Shown here: in pieces, positions 7,317 through 13,418 of the stretch
How the letters are laid out: each line of letters begins with the position of its first letter
How positions within the stretch are numbered: position 1 is the stretch's first letter
Assembly (NCBI GenBank): GCA_964577435.1
Contig: CAZNZD010000041.1
Coordinates: 1-14,209, forward strand
Direction: 5' to 3'
Length of the DNA stretch: 14,209 nt
DNA from: MWDF01 sp964577435
Lineage (GTDB): Bacteria > Bacillota > DTU025 > MWDF01
Made by a program: the position numbers and the translations under genes
Notes under the pieces: generated by a model
Told to the model about the DNA's origin: nothing
Database searches by the model: none
The model's input: the letters and a program-made list of their open reading frames with translations, nothing else

Positions 7317-7350
7317 AGGGCCCTCCCCCGGACTGACGGGGGCCTGCCCT
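7317..7350 (+). promoter_or_regulatory. two-tier intercistronic hairpin between KAS III-like and CoA-transferase genes
   Basis: It begins immediately after the TAG stop. Outer stem AGGGC/GCCCT, symmetric CCT/CCT internal loop, inner stem CCCCCG/CGGGGG, and 6-nt loop GACTGA. No T-tract follows, and the next gene's GGAGGT is 25 nt downstream, so I read it as an mRNA processing or stability element and not a terminator. Confidence 0.6.
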
Positions 7351-7385
7351 GACTCTAATCCAATGCGAGATTTCGGAGGTGCGAC

Positions 7386-8696
7386 ATGCCCGACTGGAAC
7401 GACATCTACAAAAGCAAGCTCATATCCATCGAGGATGCTGTAAGGAAGGTCAAGGCCGGAGACGACATAGTAGTCGCCATGTGCGCGAACGAGCCGCAGG
7501 GCTTCATGGGAAGGCTCCATGAGGCGGCCTCCTGGGCCGACGACGTGAAGGTGTTCTCATGCCTCACCCTTCTTCCCTATGACTTCTACATGAAGCCGGA
7601 GATGAGGGGAAAATTCGAGCTCAACTCCTGGTTCCATACGGCAAACATCAGGGAGACGGTGAAGAAGGGCTACGGGACCGCGACTTTCGTGCCCAACATG
7701 CTTCACCGTGCTGCAACCGACAGGATGTATGCGAAAACGCCCGACATATACGTAGGGGCCTGCACCCCTCCCGACAGGCACGGAAACGTCAACCTGGGCC
7801 TTAGCCTCACTTATGAGAAGGACGTGGCCGAAAACGCGAAGCTCGTGATCCTCGAGGTGAACGAGAACATGCCCAGGGGCATGGGCGACACGCTGATGAA
7901 CGTGAGAAACGTCGACTTCTTCATAGAGAACACGAAGCCGGTGCCGGAGATGCCCGGAATGCAGCCCAGCGAGATAGACATGAGAATCGGCGCCAACATA
8001 GCCGAGCTCGTGGAGGACGGAAGCACTATACAGCTGGGCATTGGGGGCATCCCCAACGCCGCGGCGCTGTCCTTGAAGGACAAAAGGGAGCTTGGCGTCC
8101 ATACCGAGATGTTCGTGGACTCCATGATGGACCTCTACGAGATGGGCGTCATAACGAACTCGAAGAAGGGCTTCATGAAGGACAGGGCGATTACCACCTT
8201 CTGCATGGGCTCAAAGAGGCTCTACGACTTCGTCGACGACAACCCCGTAGTCGAGTTCCACAGGGGCAGGTGGGTGAACGACCCCTGCGTGATCAGGCAG
8301 AACACCAAGATGGTGTCCATCAACACATGCCTTTCGGTGGACCTGACCGGCCAGGTGGCATCGGAATCCCTCGGAAACGTGCAGTACTCTGGCACAGGCG
8401 GCCAGTCCGACACCGCGGTAGGCGCGGTCGAGGGCCTAGACGGCAAGGGCAAGTCCATCATCGCCTGCTACTCAACGGCAAAGGGCGGCGCCATATCGAC
8501 GATAACCCCGATGCTAGCGGAGGGGACGTTCGTGACCCTGCACCGCTCCAACGTGGACTACGTAGTCACGGAAAACGGCATAGCGGCGCTAAGGGGGAAG
8601 AGCGTCCGCCAGAGGGCCCTTCAGCTCATCTCCGTGGCTCACCCGAACTTCAGGGAGGAGCTCGCCGCAAAGGCGAGGGTTATCGGCCTGCTGTAG
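7386..8696 (+). CDS. acyl-CoA:carboxylate CoA-transferase (acetyl-CoA hydrolase/4-hydroxybutyrate CoA-transferase family)
   Basis: A 436-residue class I CoA-transferase; relatives move CoA between acetyl-CoA and butyrate, 4-hydroxybutyrate or similar acids. The N-terminal half spans about 1-200, with the CxPPDxHGNVNLG-like segment (ACTPPDRHGNVNLG). The C-terminal half contains GIGGIP (218-223), the probable catalytic Glu241 in HTEMF (the position of the Glu that forms the CoA thioester in this family), and SGTGGQSD (335-342). Length fits the family. GGAGGT lies 5 nt before the ATG; the stop is TAG. Operon position, before a thiolase, fits activation of an imported acid at the expense of acetyl-CoA without ATP (inference). 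A hydrolase is the main alternative. Confidence 0.9.
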   Translation: MPDWNDIYKSKLISIEDAVRKVKAGDDIVVAMCANEPQGFMGRLHEAASWADDVKVFSCLTLLPYDFYMKPEMRGKFELNSWFHTANIRETVKKGYGTATFVPNMLHRAATDRMYAKTPDIYVGACTPPDRHGNVNLGLSLTYEKDVAENAKLVILEVNENMPRGMGDTLMNVRNVDFFIENTKPVPEMPGMQPSEIDMRIGANIAELVEDGSTIQLGIGGIPNAAALSLKDKRELGVHTEMFVDSMMDLYEMGVITNSKKGFMKDRAITTFCMGSKRLYDFVDDNPVVEFHRGRWVNDPCVIRQNTKMVSINTCLSVDLTGQVASESLGNVQYSGTGGQSDTAVGAVEGLDGKGKSIIACYSTAKGGAISTITPMLAEGTFVTLHRSNVDYVVTENGIAALRGKSVRQRALQLISVAHPNFREELAAKARVIGLL

Positions 8697-8724
8697 TCGA
8701 GATGGTGGCCCTAATTGATTAAAT

Positions 8725-8750
8725 GAAGCTGATGAAGTGAAGTTGATGAA
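8725..8750 (+). repeat. 12-bp imperfect tandem direct repeat in CoA-transferase/thiolase spacer
   Basis: GAAGCTGATGAA (8725-8736) and GAAGTTGATGAA (8739-8750) differ at one base with a 14-bp period. The repeat lies in the 90-nt gap before the thiolase gene. No function is evident; replication slippage is as likely as a binding site. Confidence 0.55.
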
Positions 8751-8759
8751 TAGGATAGG

Positions 8760-8774
8760 ATGGCTTCAAGCCAT
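8760..8774 (+). promoter_or_regulatory. 15-bp palindrome abutting the thiolase ribosome-binding site
   Basis: ATGGCTT-C-AAGCCAT is a perfect palindrome around one base. It ends directly at the GGAGGT (8775-8780) that serves the ATG at 8787. In RNA it could form a 6-bp hairpin with a TCA loop next to the ribosome site; as DNA it could be a small operator. Confidence 0.45.
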
Positions 8775-8786
8775 GGAGGTAAGGAC

Positions 8787-9980
8787 ATGAGGCAAGTCGT
8801 GATAGTCGGCGCAAAGCGCACCGCGATCGGTTCCTTCGGCGGCTCCTTCAAGGACGTATCAGCAGTTGAGCTGGGGGCCGTTGCAGCAAAGGCCGCGATG
8901 GAGCAGGCGGGGGTCAGCCCTGCTCAGGTGGATGAGGCGATAGTTGGCTGCATACTGCAGGCCGGGCTGGGCCAGGGCGTGGGCAGGCAGGTCGCCGTGA
9001 AGGCCGGAATACCGGTGGAGAAGCCGGCGTACGCAATTAACAAGCTGTGCGGCTCGGGAATGAAGGCTGTGGTGCTTGGCGCGCAGGCGATAATGCTCGG
9101 AGACGCCAATGTAGTGCTCGCAGGAGGGGTCGAGAACATGTCGCAGGCCCCCTACCTCGTGCCGACGGCAAGGTACGGCGCAAGGATGGGCGACGCCCAG
9201 CTGGTGGATTCGATGATCAAAGACGGGCTTACGGACGTGTTCAACAATTACCACATGGGCATCACGGCCGAGAACCTCGCCGACGAGTGGTCCATAACCC
9301 GCGAGGAGATGGACGCCTTCGCGGCATCAAGCCAGCAGAAGTGCGAGGCGGCCATGGAGTCCGGCAGGTTCAAAGACGAGATCGCGCCTGTGGTGATCCC
9401 GCAGAGGAAGGGCGAGCCTATAGTAATCGACAAAGACGAGTTTCCGAGGAAGGGCGTCACAGTGGAGGGCCTATCCAAGCTCAGGCCCGCTTTCAAGCAG
9501 GACGGCAGGGTCACCGCGGCGAACTCCTCCGGCATAAACGACGGGGCGGCGTTTCTAGTGCTCACAAGCGCCGAGTACGCGAAGGCGCATGGCCTGAAGG
9601 TGCTGGCCAAGCTGGTATCCTACGGCTCCGCAGGAGTCGACCCTAGCGTCATGGGATTCGGCCCCGTGCCTGCAATCGGCAAGGCCCTCGCAAAGTCGGG
9701 CTGGAACCTTAAGGACGTGGAGCTCGTTGAACTTAATGAGGCTTTCGCAGCGCAGTCCCTCGCTGTCATGAAGGGCCTTAAGAAGGAGTTCGGCGGCGTG
9801 GACTCCTCCATCGTGAATGTAAACGGCGGCGCCATCGCTCTGGGCCACCCGGTCGGGGCGTCAGGGGCTAGGATCATAGTGACACTCCTGCATGAGATGG
9901 AAAAGCGCGGAAACAGCAAGGGCCTTGCAAGCCTCTGCATCGGAGGCGGGATGGGCATCGCGGTCCTTATCGAAAGGTGA
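8787..9980 (+). CDS. acetyl-CoA C-acyltransferase (thiolase)
   Basis: A full-length 397-residue thiolase that cleaves or forms 3-ketoacyl-CoA. All catalytic elements are present: nucleophile Cys88 (NKLCGSG), NEAF with Asn317, His354 (GHPVGASG) and the second Cys384 (CIGGGMG). The frame is open to ATG 8760, but that codon is inside a palindrome and lacks a ribosome site, whereas ATG 8787 has GGAGGT 6 nt upstream and gives the canonical start MRQVVIVGAKRTAIGSFGG. It is the last gene of the rightward operon and converges on a lipoprotein gene. Thiolytic cleavage in a degradation pathway, or acetoacetyl-CoA formation, are both compatible. Confidence 0.94.
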   Translation: MRQVVIVGAKRTAIGSFGGSFKDVSAVELGAVAAKAAMEQAGVSPAQVDEAIVGCILQAGLGQGVGRQVAVKAGIPVEKPAYAINKLCGSGMKAVVLGAQAIMLGDANVVLAGGVENMSQAPYLVPTARYGARMGDAQLVDSMIKDGLTDVFNNYHMGITAENLADEWSITREEMDAFAASSQQKCEAAMESGRFKDEIAPVVIPQRKGEPIVIDKDEFPRKGVTVEGLSKLRPAFKQDGRVTAANSSGINDGAAFLVLTSAEYAKAHGLKVLAKLVSYGSAGVDPSVMGFGPVPAIGKALAKSGWNLKDVELVELNEAFAAQSLAVMKGLKKEFGGVDSSIVNVNGGAIALGHPVGASGARIIVTLLHEMEKRGNSKGLASLCIGGGMGIAVLIER

Positions 9981-10004
9981 GGATCGAGGAATGATTAAGG
10001 TTAA

Positions 10005-10014
10005 CGAAGCTTCG
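10005..10014. repeat. 10-bp perfect palindrome downstream of thiolase
   Basis: CGAAGCTTCG, 24 nt after the thiolase stop. There is no loop and no T-tract, so it is not a terminator; the role is unknown and chance is possible. Confidence 0.35.
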
Positions 10015-10072
10015 CTAGATCGGCGAGTCAGGTCGGAAGGCCAGTTGACGCCGGACCAAGACGAAGACAGCA

Positions 10073-10112
10073 GAAAAAGGAGCCCTGGCCTGCCGCCACG
10101 GGCTCCTTCGCT
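10073..10112 (-). terminator. rho-independent terminator of lipoprotein gene at 10136 (possibly bidirectional)
   Basis: A 9-bp perfect stem AAGGAGCCC (10077-10085) / GGGCTCCTT (10100-10108) with a 14-nt loop. Read leftward, the stem's TT runs on as TTTTTCTG, 28 nt after the lipoprotein stop. Rightward the following sequence is CGCTTATACC, a weak tract, so termination of the converging thiolase operon here is less certain. It closely resembles the hairpin at 11736. Confidence 0.8.
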
Positions 10113-10135
10113 TATACCTTAAGAATGCTGCGGCT

Positions 10136-10777
10136 TTAGATCATGCTGCCCTTGTAGCTAACCTTTATGCTCTTGAAAGTAAGCACCGCGCTGCCCCACG
10201 TCTCGCCGCGGAAGCGGACGTAGTACTTGGCGCCCTGGCAGTAGGTAAACACGAACTCGTACAAGAGCTTACCGTTTATGTACATCTCTATGAAGTTTCC
10301 GGTCTTCTTCATCAGGAAGGTGTTGTCGCCGTCGCGGTCGATGTATGGAAGGTCGATGTTTGCTCCCGAGGCGACCTGCGTGCCGATGGACTTGGTGCTG
10401 TCCATGATCTGGAAGCCTTCCTTCCCCGCCTCGCCGACGTTAAAGAGGCTCAGGAAGAAGTAGTTGTCGGGGTCAAAGTTGAGAGTGTCGCAGAAGTAGA
10501 ATACAAGGTTCAGGTAATTGCCAGCCGACGCCTTAAGCCTGAACTTCACTGACGCCTCGAAGTCGGCATCAAACGCGACCGGGCTTCCTAAAGTCCCCCA
10601 GCCGTCGATATTAAGGCCCTTGCCTGCCACAAGCTCCTTTGTGCCCTGGCCGTCGTCATTCCAGTCGCTGATGTCGTCCACCCTTGCGAAGTCCACAGTC
10701 CAGACCTTCGCGCAGCCTGCCAAGCTGATAATCAGGGCAAGTGCCGCCGCCGCCATGATGATCCTCGATTTCTTCAA
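10136..10777 (-). CDS. lipoprotein of a three-member local family (A)
   Basis: A 213-residue lipoprotein: KKSR basic start, hydrophobic core and lipobox SLAGC with Cys22. The following AK (no Asp at +2) suggests outer-membrane sorting. I place the start at the TTG of 10775-10777: GGAGG lies 8 nt upstream and this aligns with the ATG of the paralogue ending at 12444, whose upstream bases are nearly the same; the GTG at 10792 overlaps that ribosome site. The C-terminal half (TGNFIEMYINGKLL, then alternating strands) resembles carbohydrate-binding concanavalin-like beta sandwiches, a structural guess only. It is a single-gene unit with a dyad-bearing promoter about 210 nt upstream. I do not recognise the function. 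Confidence 0.82.
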   Translation of the reverse strand: MKKSRIIMAAAALALIISLAGCAKVWTVDFARVDDISDWNDDGQGTKELVAGKGLNIDGWGTLGSPVAFDADFEASVKFRLKASAGNYLNLVFYFCDTLNFDPDNYFFLSLFNVGEAGKEGFQIMDSTKSIGTQVASGANIDLPYIDRDGDNTFLMKKTGNFIEMYINGKLLYEFVFTYCQGAKYYVRFRGETWGSAVLTFKSIKVSYKGSMI

Positions 10778-10855
10778 ATCCCACACCTCCACCGACTTGG
10801 TCGCGAAGCCGCAATACCGCCTCTTTCTACGGGTTTTACCATCATTCTACTCCTT

Positions 10856-10895
10856 TTGCAGGCATGTTCCACTCTTTTACAAGTATTGCAGGCAT
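10856..10895. repeat. 10-bp direct repeats 30 bp apart in leader of lipoprotein A
   Basis: TTGCAGGCAT occurs at 10856-10865 and 10886-10895, exactly 30 bp apart, inside the untranslated leader. Both are preceded within 15-20 bp by an ACTC-T-rich stretch. Possible RNA or protein target; chance cannot be excluded. Confidence 0.5.
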
Positions 10896-10988
10896 TATTT
10901 ATTTTCCTCATCTTTAATTTCTTATATTGTCTTTGAGCTTCCGGCCCCGGTCGAAGATAAGCCCCTCCTGCTGCTATGCATCTTGTGT

Positions 10989-11032
10989 AATAAACCATGC
11001 CGTTACGCTGCCCTGTCAAGCCCTGCTTGACT
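10989..11032 (-). promoter_or_regulatory. promoter of lipoprotein A with 19-bp dyad over the -35 box
   Basis: Reading leftward: perfect -35 TTGACA (11014-11019) and a -10 candidate TTTATT (10989-10994), preceded by TG, with a long 19-bp spacer. The -35 is the inner end of the dyad AGTCAAG-CAGGG-CTTGACA (11014-11032), with arms GTCAAG/CTTGAC. The same dyad occurs at 13329-13347 upstream of the other lipoprotein unit. The predicted leader is about 205 nt, so the region 10778-10982 is untranslated, with no convincing gene. Confidence 0.6.
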
Positions 11033-11156
11033 CATACGGCTTTCGATTCGATTGAGGAGCGGGAGAAGTATAGGGAAAGGCTTAATAGCCCTGTTTAATA
11101 CGGAGGAACTCAGAACCTCACAAAGATGTGTTTAGTTGGAGTACCTCTAACGTTTA
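11033..11156. other. non-coding spacer, no feature recognised
   Basis: This lies between the lipoprotein A promoter and the DUF1413-like gene's control region. I see only short imperfect repeats (GGCTTAATAGCC at about 11079) and no gene, RNA or terminator that I can support. Confidence 0.5.
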
Positions 11157-11239
11157 TTGTCAGATTCTGTATTGACAAATCTATGAGACATCAATATCAT
11201 TGTTGACAACGGGGCTAACCACATTGTCGGCAACGTTGT
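11157..11239 (+). promoter_or_regulatory. promoter and repeat-rich control region of the DUF1413-like gene
   Basis: Perfect -35 TTGACA (11172-11177), 17-bp spacer and -10 TATCAT (11195-11200, five of six), predicted start near 11207. Inverted repeat TTGTCA/TGACAA (11157-11162, 11173-11178) overlaps the -35. A second TTGACA is at 11203, and ACAACG/CGTTGT arms (11206-11211, 11234-11239) bracket the 5' end of the transcript, the latter inside the palindrome CAACGTTG. The promoter is well supported; operators are inferred. Confidence 0.7.
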
Positions 11240-11266
11240 TATGCAAGATTGTAAGGAGGGATGGAG

Positions 11267-11497
11267 ATGCCTACCGTTAAGGCGCTTTTATTGGAGGCAC
11301 AGAAAGAAACAGCGAATATCAGGCAGGGGGAAGAATTTCTTGTGCGTGACCTATTCAAAGGGTACGAATGGAACCGCATCCCGATAGCAGATAGGTTTAG
11401 GCTCGGAGCGAATTTTCTAGATTTCGCTAAGACGACAACAGATATCGTCCCTATATCAAAGACTACTTCAAAGCAACAAAAGTACTCGAGGAAGTAA
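11267..11497 (+). CDS. small DUF1413-like protein
   Basis: A 76-residue protein with no export signal. The core GEEFLVRDLF-x-GYEWNRIP-xx-DRFRLGANF (21-50) matches my memory of the DUF1413 pattern (Glu-Phe, DLF, Trp, Arg-x-x-LG-x-x-F); that family has no established function that I know. The Lys-rich tail SKTTSKQQKYSRK looks disordered. ATG 11267 is chosen over ATG 11261 because AAGGAGG ends 8 nt before the former and abuts the latter. It is monocistronic: its own promoter (11172) and its own terminator (11509). Codons (GAA, AAA, AAT, CGA) are AT-richer than the flanking operons, suggesting an inserted or transferred gene. Confidence 0.75.
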   Translation: MPTVKALLLEAQKETANIRQGEEFLVRDLFKGYEWNRIPIADRFRLGANFLDFAKTTTDIVPISKTTSKQQKYSRK

Positions 11498-11508
11498 TCT
11501 CACGATAG

Positions 11509-11545
11509 GGTGGTTGACCAGTAGGTCAGCCACCTTTGATTATTA
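11509..11545 (+). terminator. rho-independent terminator of the DUF1413-like gene
   Basis: An 11-bp stem GGTGGTTGACC / GGTCAGCCACC with one G-U pair and loop AGTA, starting 11 nt after the stop, followed by TTTGATTATT. The T-tract is interrupted but placement and stem are good. Confidence 0.75.
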
Positions 11546-11735
11546 GCGATTGCTTGAGATGACATCTTCAAAATGCCCTAATCCAGCTGTATCATTACTT
11601 TTAAGTATCAGTGACAAGCTTGTTTCACTGCATTCAGCCATTTGAAGTTCCAACATAATCCCTTAGGGTCTCAAGTGGCTTCATCGGATCGTAGTCAGGC
11701 AATATTACTCGGAAGACCAAGGCTAAGTAGCAGCA
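11546..11735. other. AT-rich non-coding spacer with one short inverted repeat
   Basis: No gene on either strand that I can support. The only structure seen is CAGTGA (11609-11614) / TCACTG (11625-11630) enclosing the palindrome CAAGCTTG. There is no transposase fragment or terminal-repeat pair. Confidence 0.5.
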
Positions 11736-11766
11736 AAGGGAGCCCGGCTTCCGCCATGGGCTCCTT
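11736..11766 (-). terminator. rho-independent terminator of the distal lipoprotein unit
   Basis: Stem GGAGCCC (11739-11745) / GGGCTCC (11758-11764) with a 12-nt loop rich in GCCGC-like sequence. Leftward it is followed by CTTTGCTGC, a short T-run, 40 nt after the lipoprotein stop at 11806. It shares stem and flanks (GCAG, AA, GGAGCCC) with the terminator at 10073, so the two were probably duplicated with their genes. Confidence 0.65.
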
Positions 11767-11805
11767 GGAATAGGAACACTCGCCTTCTTGGAAGCTAACC
11801 CTCAG

Positions 11806-12444
11806 CTAAAGCAGCGACCCGGAATACTTGACCTTGATGCTCTTGATTATAAACGAGCTGTCCCCGTCACAGTCGACGGTGAGATTGACCCTGTAGTGCG
11901 CCGCATTGCAATACAGAAGGGCGAACTCCTGGAGAAGCTCCTCGTTAAGGTACATCTGTATGACGTTTCCCGTCTTGCTTATTACGAGCGTGTTAAGGCC
12001 GTGCCTGTCCAGGTAGGGTATGTCCGCGCTGTTGTTATTGGCGATGTTGGTGTTAAGGATGGGTCCGGCATCTGTTATCTGCAGCTGCTCCGAACCGGGA
12101 TCTCCCATTAGGCCCAGCTTGAGGAGGAAGAAGTTCATGGGGCGCCAGGTCGCCGAATCGCCGATGAAAGCCGTGAGGCTTGCCCTGCTTGAGGCATCCA
12201 CGCCGAGGTAGAAAACGAGCGTGACCTCAAAGTCCGCCCCGAATGCCACGGGGGTTCCTATAGTGGCGCCGTCAAGCACCAGCCCCGTGCCGCCTATCAG
12301 CTGCTCAGCGCCTGGATCGCTATTATACCAGTCGTCTATGTCATCCACGGTTCTAAAGTCCACCGACCAAATCTTCATACATCCCGCAGTGCTTAGGATA
12401 AGGGCCGCCAATACTGCCGCCAGTATCAGCCTTGAGTGCTTCAT
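11806..12444 (-). CDS. lipoprotein of the local family (B2)
   Basis: A 212-residue lipoprotein, clear paralogue of the one ending at 10777. Signal peptide MKHSR, hydrophobic core and lipobox STAGC with Cys22, followed by Met-Lys (no Asp at +2). Shared landmarks through the whole length are KIWSVDF, VDDI-DW, GTPVAFGADFE, DIPYLDR-G-NT, TGNVIQMYLNEELL and FIIKSIKVKYSGS near the end. ATG 12442-12444 has GGAGG 7 nt upstream; the in-frame GTG at 12450 would overlap that site. It starts 31 nt after the stop of B1, so the two form an operon. Function unrecognised; a surface carbohydrate-binding beta sandwich is a guess. Confidence 0.82.
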   Translation of the reverse strand: MKHSRLILAAVLAALILSTAGCMKIWSVDFRTVDDIDDWYNSDPGAEQLIGGTGLVLDGATIGTPVAFGADFEVTLVFYLGVDASSRASLTAFIGDSATWRPMNFFLLKLGLMGDPGSEQLQITDAGPILNTNIANNNSADIPYLDRHGLNTLVISKTGNVIQMYLNEELLQEFALLYCNAAHYRVNLTVDCDGDSSFIIKSIKVKYSGSLL

Positions 12445-12475
12445 TTCCACACCTCCGACAACATCTTCGCCTGCG

Positions 12476-13132
12476 CTAGATCTCCTGTATGTCTCCCGTG
12501 TAGGTTATCGACACATCTCTTACAACCAGCGCCCCTCCATATGTGCCCTCTTCTATCTCGCCTTTTAACTGGACGTAGAACCAGTTCGGGAAGTACATCT
12601 GCGCCACATAGTCAGCGAGCAGCTCGCCGTTCAGCTTGAACCTGTAGCGGTCCCCCCTCTTGGTTATCTGGATGATGTTCTCCCCGTCCTTGTCCAGCCC
12701 CGGCACCACACCAGGCCAATAGCCGTTCACATCGTCGCTTGAGTAATGCTTCTCGACGATCATGGCATCCTGCATCGCCGGGTTTCCGGCAATCACTGCG
12801 ACTCCATGATAGCTGTCGCTGGGGTATGTCGGGTCGCTTGCTATGAGGAAGTAGAACCTGACTTTCTCCAAGTCGGAGACATCCAGTTCATAGGCTATGC
12901 TGATGGTGACATCGCCCCTGAAGCCGAACGGGCACACGAGCCACTCGTCGTCCAACGCGACTCCATTCCAATAGAACTGCGCGGTCCCGTCGCCGTGGGC
13001 AAGCCATGCGTTCACCCCGTCCGTGAGGCTCTGGTTGTCCTTGAAGCTGAAGTAGTATTCCTTGCCGCAGCCGGCAATGCTGATAAGCGCAAGAAGGATC
13101 ATCGCGGAAAGGCAGACCTAAAAAGTTTTCAC
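12476..13132 (-). pseudogene. lipoprotein of the local family (B1) with in-frame TAG at codon 5
   Basis: From ATG 13100-13102 there is an open frame of 208 residues with lipobox SIAGC at Cys12, but no ribosome site and no basic N-region. Reading upstream in the same frame gives TAG (13118-13120) and then GTG AAA ACT TTT (13121-13132). The GTG-to-Cys distance becomes 22 codons including the stop, exactly as in both paralogues, with a basic Lys2 and continuous hydrophobic core (VCLSAMILLALISIAGC). The signal peptide is therefore probably intact apart from one nonsense codon. The body is undamaged: KRGDRYRFKLNGELL and a C-terminal VRDVSITYTGD match the family. It may be a recent pseudogene, a sequencing error, or weakly expressed from the ATG. 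Confidence 0.65.
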
Positions 13133-13304
13133 AGCCCCGCCCCCCTTTTTTAGCTTTCATATGAACCCGGTCGGACAGCGGCGCCAGCTCCTCATGCATC
13201 ATGCCGCCCGGCCATTCCGCTCTAATACCTTTGCTTCTATTCTTTATATATCTTCTTACTTTTTCCTTCACGGCACTAATTGACGGCTTTGTTTTGTCCC
13301 TCTT
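13133..13304 (-). other. untranslated leader of the distal lipoprotein unit
   Basis: About 165-195 nt between the predicted promoter (13305-13334) and B1. It contains a run GGGGGGCGGGG after AAAAAA just before the GTG of B1, which may act as its ribosome site. Lys/Arg-rich reading frames are present but have no ribosome site. Like the leader of lipoprotein A it is long for a bacterial mRNA. Confidence 0.45.
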
Positions 13305-13347
13305 GATAAACATGCGTCCTAGCTTTGATGTCAAGTCCTGCTTGACT
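13305..13347 (-). promoter_or_regulatory. promoter of lipoproteins B1-B2 with 19-bp dyad over the -35 box
   Basis: Reading leftward: -35 TTGACA (13329-13334), 18-bp spacer and -10 candidate TTTATC (13305-13310), preceded by GCATG as in the copy at 10989. The dyad AGTCAAG-CAGGA-CTTGACA (13329-13347) differs from that copy at a single base. Conservation of dyad, -35, and spacing to the -10 and gene argues for a shared regulator. Confidence 0.62.
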
Positions 13348-13418
13348 ATCGCTGCCTTTGCGCCGTCGTGATTTATGCAGAAGCTAATAACTCAGGAGGA
13401 TTAGAGCTCCCAGGCTCG

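Noticed and set aside
7317..7350. Rho-independent terminator after the KAS III-like gene
   Set aside because: No T-tract follows and the next gene continues in the same direction with a good ribosome site.
8760..8786. Thiolase start at ATG 8760
   Set aside because: That ATG is within the palindrome, lacks a properly spaced ribosome site, and would add nine residues absent from the thiolase consensus start.
10774..11019. 81-codon leftward frame in the leader of lipoprotein A
   Set aside because: The start codon lies inside the -35/dyad, upstream of the predicted transcript start. The product is a low-complexity basic sequence with no recognisable domain.
13118..13120. Pyrrolysine or other recoding of the TAG codon
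   Set aside because: TAG ends several clearly real genes in this window, and nothing nearby resembles a recoding signal; nonsense mutation is simpler.
12888..13334. 148-codon leftward frame running from the lipoprotein promoter into B1
   Set aside because: It starts at the predicted -35 box, has no ribosome site, and its second half is an out-of-frame reading of B1. I also considered it as evidence for a frameshifted B1 N-terminus (MKAKK), but the in-frame GTG with a TAG explains the signal peptide length better.
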